Below, piece by piece: positions 43,035 to 53,271 of a DNA stretch of 64,000 nucleotides (position 1 is its first letter; each line of letters begins with the position of its first letter). The notes below the pieces were generated by a model that saw nothing but the letters and a program-made list of their open reading frames with translations, did not search any database and was not told the origin of the DNA. Made by a program: the position numbers and the translations under genes. The stretch is from Salvia splendens. Its lineage: Eukaryota > Streptophyta > Magnoliopsida > Lamiales > Lamiaceae. The stretch is from contig NC_056048.1 of assembly GCF_004379255.2 (NCBI RefSeq), positions 7,226,001-7,290,000 on the forward strand, given 5' to 3'.

Positions 43035-43885
43035 GGTCCGTGAACTTTGAAAATATCATTTGAGATCCGTCAACTACTAGTTAATATTAATTGAAGTATT
43101 TCCTATTTTCAAGTTTTTTGGGATGAAATACCCTCAATGCCTTGAAGAGAAATACCATCAATTTATTAATAGTATTCAAAAACTAAATAAAATATTTTAA
43201 TACTCCCTCCGTTCCGCGGTAGTGGAGACGTTTCTTTTCGTCACGCGATTTAAGAAATATTGTGTTAAGTGAATTAAGTAAATAAAGAATAAAGTAGGAA
43301 ATGAAAAAGGTAGAGATGAAGAGAGAATAAAGTAAAAAGAGTAAAGTAAGTGACAAGAAATGTGTTGACTTTTACTAAATAGGAAAATGACTTTGCTATT
43401 ATAGTAAATACCAAAATGGAAAAATAACTTCATTACTATGGAACGGAAGAAGTAATATTTGTTAATAATAAAATAATATATCTATATTCAAGTATCACTA
43501 GTGTCTATTGACTGTGATATTAATATTTACGAGTACTCAAAAATATTTTAAAATTCTTTAATTATAAAAAGTTGAAGAAGGAACTTTTTTTGCATGTCAC
43601 AAAATTAAGTGATAATATTGAAGGTTATATTATATTTAGAAAATTCGTCAAAAATATATACTAAGTAGTAAAGATATTTATAAAAGATATGCATATGTGA
43701 TAATTTTAGTACAAAAATATATATCCTTCAAGGCGCTGAGAGTATTTTTCGTCCGAAAAAACTTGAAAATAGTAAAAAGTAATCCGATTGATATTAATTT
43801 ATAGTTGACCAACCTCAAATGATATTTTCACAGATTTAAAATGATAGTTTGACAAAGTTCACATACCATAAAATTTTTTTCCCTC
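43035..43885 (+). mobile_element. Foldback element B
   Basis: Left text gtgaactttgaaaatatcat..gtcaactactagttaatatt and the inverted right text gtgaactttgtcaaactatc..gtcaactataaattaatatc are arms of the same family as element A. A Stowaway MITE is nested at 43203-43452. No coding capacity; ends approximate. Confidence 0.65.
43203..43452 (+). mobile_element. Stowaway MITE nested in foldback B
   Basis: CTCCCTCCGTTCCGCGGTAG and the inverse CTTCTTCCGTTCCATAGTAA with TA at both ends, 250 bp. Confidence 0.85.
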
Positions 43886-44960
43886 TTTATAATATACTAA
43901 TAATAACAGTTTTTATGGATCTAAAAAGCTAAATTATATTCTTCGGATCCAAAAAATAGTCATTTTTTTTTTCAAATATCCATAAAACGTACTAATTCTA
44001 ATTTCATTATATTGTTTAGTGGACGAATGTATTGTTTGTATTGAATTGGTTTCTGATTGATTGAATAGTTACCCTGTATAACACTCCCTTATATAGGATT
44101 TTGTGATGTGTTTACAACGATAAATATCAAGCTACTTAAATAGACCAATTCAATACAATAATATATTCTGTGATATCTTCAGTGATATGTAGTCTTGGTC
44201 TTCAAGTATCATCTATATCTTCTTATGATATTTTGCAGTATATATCTTCTAATAGAATGGGATACTAAATATCATTAATATTCACAAATAGTGAGCTACG
44301 TATTTTTCATCGCTCTAATATATTCACGGCACTTACAATGTTTTTCCACTTACTCAAAATAAATCTCATAATAAGTGATCAAATCAAATGTACTACATAT
44401 TCACATAATTGAATTACAAGTATCCCGTAATCTTCATAAATATAACCTAAATACTATAAGATCAAATACTACTATACTCACATACATAAATTAAATTGGT
44501 AGGTATTACGTGATCTTCATAAATATTACCTAAATATTACAAACATATAAAAAAGGAAATCATGAAAAAGAGCTTACCCTAGAAATTAATTTAAAAATAT
44601 TGACTCCAGCAAGTTGGGTTGGCATGCAAGTAACCAGATGGGTCCCAGGAATGCTGACGTGGCCTAGGTTTGTGGACCCTAAACCTGTCAAACGCCGTTA
44701 CTGCTTAAATAATGTCAACTCGCTGACGCTGTGCGCCACCGAGTCATCACCCGCCGTTTCCAATCTAACGATAACGTTAACAATATTTTCTTCCCCGTCA
44801 ACTCCTCTCTCTTTTTCTCTCTCTATCTTTCCCTCTCGATTCTGTTGTCTTCAAAACCGCTCTCTTTTTTATTTCTCCCATGGATTTTTCGTTTCTTCTC
44901 AATTTCTCCTCTCTCAAATTCCACTTCATTTCTCTCTCTAGACTTTGACGTTCCGATTCC
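43886..44960. promoter_or_regulatory. Upstream region of phosphomannose isomerase
   Basis: AT-rich to about 44590, then a less AT-rich, C/T-rich stretch (44750-44950) typical of a plant 5' leader just before the ATG at 44961. No individual promoter element assigned. Confidence 0.4.
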
Positions 44961-47900
44961 ATGGGCGCGGAAATTCCTGGAATCGTCAGGCTCAAGTGCT
45001 CTGTTCAAAAGTATGACTGGGGAAAGCTTGGGGACGAATCGGCTGTGGCGCGGCTGTACGCGAAGAACAGTAGGGAAGAGGTGATCGGCGCCGAACCCTA
45101 CGCTGAGTTGTGGATAGGAACTCACGACTCCGGGCCCTCCTACGTCGTTGCAGCGGCGGAGGGAGTGAGGGATGGTGGCGTGGAGGGGGAGGACACCTAT
45201 GATCGTAAGAAGGGAGATGTTGTGAGTTTGAAGGACTGGATTGAGAGGAATCCGAGTGTTGTTGGGGATAAGGTGTTGCAGAAGTGGGGACCTACTCTTC
45301 CTTTCCTGTTAAAGGTATTTTGTCGAAATTTCCTTTGGTTTTGCCGCTGTTTTTTCTGGAATTTACTGAAGAAATTGATCTTAGACGTCATACCATCATC
45401 TTTCGACTCTATCGATGCTGTACCTAAAATTGAATCAGTTGCATTTTATACAATCTGTACACACACGTATCATGTGTATGGGCAATGCAATCTACATGTT
45501 ATGCACTCAATCGCCATGTTATCCCGATTTCCGGTAATTAATCAGATGTACTCCGCATCTATGAATCTAGTTTCTGCACCTATTTCCATTTGTATTTGAA
45601 AGATGATGAATCGGATGCTAAAAGGGTGTTAATTTTTTCTTTTTGATAAAATTGAAGAGAAATTGAAACGAATTTTGAGCAAAAATAGGTACTTTCAGTG
45701 GAAAAGGCTCTGTCGATACAGGCTCATCCAGACAAGGATTTGGCTCGAATTCTGCACAAGCAGCAGCCAGAGGTGTACAAGGACGGTAATCACAAGCCGG
45801 AGATGGCTTTGGCACTCACCAAGTTTGAGGCGCTGTGTGGATTTGTTGGTCTTGAGGTAGTTTAACCATCTCTGATTTTATTTGATTGAGATACTATTAT
45901 TTTTCATTTGCAACTGGAAATCTTTCTAAATGTGTTCAAGATACTTGTACAACAATCTATTTTGTCTGTAGTGATTTTGTTTCGGGGCTCGGTGTATATA
46001 TGCCGTAATTCCTAACATATTGGTCCAAAAGCCAGTAGGTAAATGGTTTGAGTGGTTGGCCTGTTCTCCATCTGACCTATGGTCTGATGATGTGTTCTCT
46101 AATTCTATCTCACAAAGTAGTGTATAATTATGATTTGTTGAATGCTAAGTTGATCTATAAATAGTTAAAGTGGTTGGTGAATCTGGATGGATTTTCTCCC
46201 CATGTGCACTTATTTTTTCTCTTGATTGCTTTGAGAGTCTGAGAATATTGATAATAAATTTCATGTGAAGGTGTTCCTTTCTGGAATCGATCAACCATTT
46301 TGTATGTCAGCCATGGCATCAGCTAAAATGGCTTATTTTTATGATCCATATTAACTTTGTTTTTGTTGCTTTAGATGATATTACCAGTAGCATCTTTGAA
46401 CTAGAAAAAAAAATGCAGTTTTTTTATTTTTTGGCTTTAAAACTAGTATTGAAGGAAGTTATGTGAGCAACCTATGCGGCACGGATACGGATACGCGTAT
46501 CAGTATCCGAAGGATACGGATACGCGGATACGGCTCTTTCCCAAACAACCCGATACGCGGATACGTTTTAACTATTTTTTTAATAAATAATAATAGTGCA
46601 TAATAAATTACAAAATAGATATTCTAATGTTATTATACAAATAAAAATAATAAAATTACAAAATATTAAAAGCTAAAGTCAATTTCTTTTATGGTCGATT
46701 ACACCACATCGATTTTTTGGTTATACTTATCCATATTACCAATAATATTGATCAAAATATTTATTTATAGTTACAAAATTAGACAAAGTTAATGGAGTAA
46801 TAAATTGGCCCAAAAATGAGCCCCAAATATACTCCTTTTCCATCGTGACCACTTCTTGCCCAATTCATTCTCCCATTTCCAATTTTCTTCAATCCCTAGT
46901 TGAGGCAATAGCGGCGCCTCCCCTTTCTTCTTCTTCTTCTTCTTCTTCTTCTTCTTCTTCTTCTTCTCCTCCCATTAACTGTCGATTTTGTTCCCAAATC
47001 GGATTGAAGTTCGTAAATTGAAAGTTGCGAAGTTCTTCGACAGAGATGGACGTTGATTTCGAAGAGGAGAACCTCAGATCTTTGCAGATAGAGGAGGATG
47101 AAGGCCCAATACGGCCCAGCTCGCGGATACGCCGAAGGATACGTATCGAATCTGAGGTTTCCCGGCCCAATACGGCCCAGCTCGCGGATACGCCCAGGAT
47201 ACGTATCGACGGTGTATCCGTCGCGTATCGGTATCGGATACGTATCCGATACGCGATACGGCAACAGGGTGGCGTATCGGTGTTATATAGTGAGCAACTG
47301 ACAAATTTATTGATTTTGAATGATCTGTGTCAGTTACTATTAGGCATGTTAGCCTTATTGGAGTAGGAGTAGATTAATTTCCTAATGAGGATCGCAAATT
47401 TTGGCCCTCGTTACGTTGTACACTCTGAAACACGACTAATCAGTGATTTGTTACATTTTGAAGACATTTTAGTGAAGTATTTAACGGCGCTAGAAATGAA
47501 CCAAGTTTCAGACTGAAGATGATTGAACTAGCTGAAGATTAAGTATGGATGACATCAGATTCCCAAAAGTTCGATGTATTTATTTTTAGGTATTTCTCTT
47601 TGTTTTAGGAACTTAAGAATGTCGTTCGCTTTGTACCTGAGATGACAGAAGTGGTTGGAAATTCATGTGGGATTCAAGTACTAAACACTAGTGAAGATGA
47701 TGGGGAGAAGATAATGAAAGAAGTCCTGCAATCCTTATTTACTGATCTCATGTCGGCTAGCAAGACTGTGATATCTGAAATAATTCCCAAGTTGATAAGT
47801 CGGTTGAATAAAAAAGGCCAGGTATGTAGTTTCTTTTATTAATTGTTCACTATTGTTTAATGTATGCTTGAAACTGATTCTCAGCATATAAGGTGATTTG

Positions 47901-48901
47901 GAACTAGTCTACTTCATTCTCTCATTTCCCTCATTTTGTCCTGTCAGTTTGAACAAACGCAGCTTCTACTTAGTAGCTCAATTAGAATTATCTTGATGCA
48001 ATGAAAATGAAACTTCATTAATAGTATGTTGTTATCCACTTTAGCGAGCCGAACTGATAACCTTCTGAGAATACCTATGAGCTCAAGGAAGTTTTATTCG
48101 AACTAACAATATCATTACCAGTTGAAAGAGTTGCACACCAAAAGTTTAAGGACCTGTGTTTGAATTGTAATCATTCTATTTATTGTCCCAAAAATTGCAT
48201 AAATTCACAGAGTAATTTCTGATAGGAAATGAAGCTGACTGACAAGGAAGAGCTGGTATTGCGTCTCGAAAAGCAATACCCCGGTGACATTGGTGTGATA
48301 GCAGCCTTTTTGTTTAACTATGTGAAGCTGCAACCAGGTGAAGCATTATATTTGGCAGCAAATGAACCACATGCTTATATACAAGGTGAATGTGTAGAAT
48401 GCATGGCAACATCAGACAATGTGGTCCGTGCTGGTCTCACTCCAAAGAAGAGGGATGTCCAAACTCTCTGTTCAATGCTGACATACAAACAGGTAAATGT
48501 GATGATGATTACAATTAGTCCAGGAGCTCAAATTCCTTATTGTGCGTCTAATTCAACTATTTATGCAGAGTTTTCCAGAAATCCTCCCTGGAGTTGCTGC
48601 AAATCCTTATACAGTCAAATATAGCCCTCCGTTCGAAGAATTTGAGGTCGACTGCTATAATATTCCCGAGGAAGTATCTATTGTAATTCCAGCGGTTGGT
48701 GGTCCTTGTGTTTATCTGGTGGTTGCTGGCGAAGGAACCATGCATGCGGCTTCTAGTAAGGAGGTGATTGGCGAAGGCGATGTTCTATTTGCACCTGCAA
48801 ACACTGAGATCACTCTTGAGACTCATTTAGGTTCAATTGTGTATAGAGCAGGAGTCAACAGCAGGGCTTTGGAGGAATTTGCAGCAAAACTAATGCACTA
48901 G
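44961..48901 (+). CDS. PMI1: Mannose-6-phosphate isomerase, type I
   Basis: It interconverts fructose-6-phosphate and mannose-6-phosphate (EC 5.3.1.8) in the cytosol, at the entry to GDP-mannose, ascorbate and glycan synthesis. Five exons (44961-45314, 45689-45856, 47609-47821, 48226-48492, 48569-48901) join in frame to 444 residues, close to the usual plant length. Type I markers are all present: [10 protein letters not shown] near the N-terminus, [11 protein letters not shown] (zinc-ligand Gln and His), [20 protein letters not shown] (family signature), and [20 protein letters not shown] then [10 protein letters not shown] in exon 4. The C-terminal cupin part (exon 5) ends EEFAAKLMH. Intron 2 contains a hAT element. 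The start is the first ATG, after a C/T-rich leader; all introns are GT-AG. The symbol distinguishes no paralogue and PMI2 is equally possible. Confidence 0.95.
46472..47289 (+). mobile_element. hAT-like element in PMI intron 2 with exon-like insert
   Basis: The direct repeat GTGAGCAAC flanks it (46463-46471 and 47290-47298). Both ends are rich in GGATACGGATACGCG words in inverse orientation. Between about 46890 and 47100 lies non-repetitive text with a 5'-UTR look: a (TTC)n tract at 46925-46967 and ATG at 47046 starting [20 protein letters not shown], after which the GGATACG repeats resume. This may be a captured gene fragment or the first exon of a lost transposase. The TSD is 8 or 9 bp, so hAT is likelier than Mutator but not certain. 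Confidence 0.75.
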
Positions 48902-50101
48902 TTTAAAAACTAGCTGTACATCACACGTAGAATAAGGAAATATGAATCCATTTTCTTAACTGGGAAAATAAAACTTATGGAACTCAACGCACAATCATGC
49001 AGTGATTGATCATTCTACGTTGCACATTGCATAAAATTCTTACACATAATGATGATAATCTACTCATTCCCGTGTTTCATGCAGGGATTATATACCCTAC
49101 AAAATTTGAAGGTCAATTTTGTGTTTTTCCTAAAGTGTTCCATCGTTTTTAAGTAATTATATCATTTAGTATCTATTGTTCCATTTTTTGAATTAAATCC
49201 TCCTGCAAAAAAATTTCGGTGATCGAGATATCAAAGTCACAACTGAAATTACACGATTACACAAATTACACCTACATTACCCAAGATTAGACACGTGTCA
49301 TTTTGATATTCTGGTCACTAAAAATATTTTACATGACATTTTGTTCAAAAAAATGAAACGATTGTAACATTTTTAAATAAACTCTCTAAATGATAGTAGG
49401 ACAAAATGGACTCTTTACCCAAATTAGAACGGAGTAAAATATAGTTGGAACTGCCTAATGAGCAACCAAAATTTGAAGCCCCATTTGTAGGGTTCACGAA
49501 AACAGCTGAAGTCTGGAATTCGAGAGCCTGTATGATTGGCCTAATTGGGACATTCATAGTTGAATTGGTAAATATTTTCAAATAACTTCATGATTATTCA
49601 CATATCTAAAAAACAACTTTTTTCTCTTTCTCTGAAAGTTGACATTTTATAAACATCTCTCTCTGTAGATTCTGAATAAGGGGATACTTGATATCATTGG
49701 GGTGGAGGTTGGAAAAGGGCTTGAAATTCCTCTTTGAACGTGTTCAGCCATGAACAGCGGCAAAGAATTGGAGACTGGATTCGATTTCGGTTTGCTCTTG
49801 CAAGAATTAGATGTAAATTCTAATTAAATTCATAATCGATCCAATCAATACATGATCAATATAATTAAGATACCAAATTATTGCTGTTGTTATTGGTGAT
49901 GGATTTGAGCTCATATTGTCTAACACTAACTTAGGTAATCGACGAACTTTCTTACTCTTGAACTTAGTAGCTGATTTGTTTTCCACTTAAGCATTTTTAA
50001 GACTTATCCCTCTGATAATTACAACATATTCCTTCACTTTAATATTCAAGAGATGGGCTATCTACTATATGCAAATGTAAATCTTGAGTAAACTAAGTGC
50101 A
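48902..50101. other. 3' flank of PMI and spacer
   Basis: The first few hundred bases should be 3' UTR. The rest is AT-rich; 49140-49400 may contain an old MITE but no clean TIR was found. Confidence 0.35.
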
Positions 50102-50102
50102 T

Positions 50103-50306
50103 ACATCCTCCATCCATCAAAATTACTTTCATTGTTGTACGGCGCGAATTTTAATGCAAAATTGGTCATAGAAAAATATAAAATAAGTAAAGTATGAGAA
50201 AGAGAAAGAGGTGGATAAAAATCCATTTTTAGTATGTGATTAATTTTAGTGGAAAGACATAAATAAAAGGACATAACTATTTTTCATGGATGAAAAAAGA
50301 TACTAC
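50103..50306 (+). mobile_element. Degenerate Stowaway-like MITE
   Basis: catcctccatccatcaaaat on the left and the inverse of catggatgaaaaaagatact on the right resemble diverged Stowaway ends. TA is adjacent on both sides but TIR identity is poor. Confidence 0.4.
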
Positions 50307-50562
50307 TACACATTTACCATTTGAAAGTTCATTGCATGATACTATGAAGCAATTTATTGTGTTTAGATAGTAAAAAATACATCTTCCATTCGCCAATAAA
50401 CGCTGCATGTTATCATTTTAAAATATGCACCATCGAATGTTCATTTCACTTTCTCTATTTTGTTTTTGCAATGGACTCACATTCTAATTTTTCTTACATT
50501 TCTTTAATCCTGAGTCTAGTTATTTATGAACCAAAAAATATTTGCATAAATTGACAAAGCAA

Positions 50563-50654
50563 TTTATGAATGACAAGGAACAACTTGCCTTTGAATACCC
50601 GCCGCCTTGTTGAACTATGTGAAGCATATCGACCACAAGCTTATTTACAAACAG
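50563..50654 (+). pseudogene. Decayed copy of PMI exon 4
   Basis: The text tgacaaggaacaacttg.., ccgccttgttgaactatgtg, aagc..cacaagcttattta and caaacag|gtattg follows PMI exon 4 (48226-48492) in the same order, with about 170 bases lost and frame destroyed. A splice-donor-like GT follows as in the parent. It lies 1.7 kb beyond the intact gene, so a past tandem duplication of PMI is likely. Confidence 0.6.
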
Positions 50655-51102
50655 GTATTGTGGTAATTAAATTAAAATGATTCACCCTTATAGCTAAATA
50701 GGGGACGTATTTGTCACTACAAACCCATGATTAGAAACTTAAATCCAATATAGTAATATAGATGCACCTCTATAAATCCAAACAATTAATATGGGGATGA
50801 CTATTAGCAAATTAATATAAGATCATATTCCTATTTAAACACGAGATGCACCTTTACAAATTCTAACAATTGCATAGCATAAAATTCATTTTAACAAATA
50901 CTAATGATCTACAACTAGGAAAAGCATGAAAAACCGTTAAACGAGGCAGCAAATGTATGGAATCGGAAAATTTAAACCAAAGTGAGATTTAAACTAGGAA
51001 AAGAGTACCGCTTAAAATTTAGCTTGGTCAAAACTTGGAACAACTCTTAATTAATCCATTAAAAGCAGAACAAGAAACTAAATCTAGTAAAACATCAAGT
51101 TT
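50655..51102. other. Spacer, including the RPS7 3' UTR
   Basis: AT-rich; the right part should hold the 3' UTR of the minus-strand RPS7 gene. Nothing else seen. Confidence 0.4.
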
Positions 51103-52205
51103 TCAGACCTCCACTGTGGGGAATTCAAAGACAACATTTTTCCCAGAAAGCTTCCTGTACACCCCAGCAAAAGTTTCCAGCTTATTTTCAGTATCGTTCC
51201 TTGACTTTGGATCCAAGAACACCTGCAATTGAAAGAAAAAAAGATGAGTACATTAACATGTGCTGGTCATCCCAGACTAGGAGAGATATTTTTGGAGGCA
51301 TATCAATGAAGCAAGGACCTTCATGATCTTTGATCCATCAAGTCTGTATCTGATACGTTTCCCAACAATCTCAGCAGGGTACACAACATCTTCAAGCACC
51401 GCTTCGTGGACTGAAGTAAGTGTGCGGGATCGAGGCCTTTGGACAGCAGAGCCTTTCTTGGGGGGGCGTACTATCCTCCTGGTAGCAACAAAAATGACAT
51501 CCTGCATAGACATTCAATACAGGGATGAGCAAATAAATATGCATTAAATACAGAATGAGCAAGTAAAACAATAACATCATTTAGCAGAAATAATACAAAA
51601 TCATTAACAGTAAAACAAACCAACATCAATGAATTGGAGAAGTTCAGTGAAAAACCAAAACCCAGTCCACCAGTAAAAAAAAGTTGATTATTTTCTTCTT
51701 AGACGAACAACAAAAAAGAGAAAATATCTGAGAAAAACAACAAATCCGCGTACCTTTCCGCTGAACTTCTTCTCAAGCTCTCTAACAAGCTTTGGGTGCA
51801 CCTTGCGGAAAGCTTTCCTCAGTCGGTAGGGAGCATGGATCACAACAGCCTTCTTACCTCCAGCCACATCAATTTGGCTGTAACAAATTAGAATATCTAT
51901 ATTGTCAAGCTCGGATAGTACTGGAACACATTAATACTGATAGACTTACACTGCAGAGTTGATATAGAGGTCTTTCAATTCACTCTTAATGTCTTGGTTG
52001 GTGTTTTCCAAATCAAACAAAGCCTGTAAACAGGCACGAAGATCAGAATACATAATTGAGTTCTAAATTCAATAAATTCCTTGTGCATCACAATTGAGTT
52101 CTATTCTATGTATAAGGCATATGATGAGACCTGAGCAACAGACTCCTCAAATTCAGTGGGATCAGCATCCCTGTCTTTGTGGATTTTTTGCAATGCGGTA
52201 AACAT
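51103..52205 (-). CDS. RPS7: 40S ribosomal protein S7 (eS7)
   Basis: A structural protein of the cytosolic small ribosomal subunit. Coding exons on the minus strand (52205-52131, 52023-51950, 51877-51754, 51501-51319, 51222-51103) join in frame to 191 residues, the standard eS7 length. Landmarks are [20 protein letters not shown], then [80 protein letters not shown], and the C-terminus [19 protein letters not shown]. The ATG is eight bases inside an exon that begins after an acceptor at 52214; a non-coding first exon (about 52740-52810, CTCCGGCGCCGAAGCTTGG) lies upstream. All introns are GT-AG. Confidence 0.97.
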
Positions 52206-52874
52206 ATTGACTTCTGCAGAATACAATATTAGGTTGATCATAACAAGATAGTACTGCAAATTCTAGCAGCAAAAAGATTATAATTATTCAGATAATAAAA
52301 CAAATAACCATAGAATTATGTGTAATCATTCAAATAAGCTACAAATCGAATGTCATTCCTTAGTCAGTAATGTATCTTATGTACGCCTCCACGATCAATA
52401 CATCACATTTACCACTTGCACCAGAACAATTGCAATCTCAAATATATTGTTTTGGTGGTCATTGTTTTAACCTATCTAAAAATGTGTAATCATCTACGAA
52501 TCCGAAAAGGCTTGATTATATCACCCGGCATCCAAATAAGCTTGAATCTCGCCAACAGGGAAACCACTCGACACTAGCAACATACTATCTTAACCCAAAA
52601 AAAACTATTCGAAAAACGTTCATCGAGATCCAAATCGCACAACGGGTGCATTTAACAATTATCATATAAAATTCAAATAAACAACCAAAGAAATTGAAAC
52701 CGCAGCTATATTCAAACAATTTAGAATAAAAAATCTCTAATAATGCACCTTGTTGGAGCTGTGCGAAGCGACAGAGGGGGAAAATCCAAGCTTCGGCGCC
52801 GGAGGCTGTACCTGAAAGTATGGATGAAAGGAAGAGAGGGTGAGTACTTCGCAATAGAGCTTATATATTACACC

Positions 52875-52918
52875 AAAAACCCTTGCAATTTGGGCCGCCA
52901 TCCACTGTGCATGGGCCG
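52875..52918. promoter_or_regulatory. Telo-box-like and site II motifs in the RPS7 promoter
   Basis: AAAACCCTTG stands at about 52876 and TGGGCC at 52891-52896 and 52912-52917. Telo boxes and paired site II elements (TGGGCY) are the usual control elements of plant ribosomal protein genes. The motifs lie just upstream of the non-coding first exon of RPS7 and within the ~1 kb shared with the divergent gene at 53272. Confidence 0.6.
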
Positions 52919-53271
52919 CGATCCATTTTTTAAATTTACTCCAATTAAAACAGCGTTGATATATCCAAAACAACTTGATTTTATTAATAGGAGTAATATT
53001 TACCACAACGAAATTATTATGAAAAATTAAAATTTTATATTTTATAAATATTAAATAATCATTAAATTAAAAGAAAGAAGTTTCTTAAATACAATTAGAA
53101 ATGAAATTCAAGTCGGGGTTTCAACCTGAAGCAGTCTTCTTGTTGATTGGGAGCAAACCCAAAATCTGCTTTTCCCTTGAATCTCCATTTCCTCTCCAAC
53201 CCGCTCAATTTTGTAGATCAAACGACTTAAATTTTCGTTGGGAACCAAAAAGTAGAAAGTGATAGAGAAAA

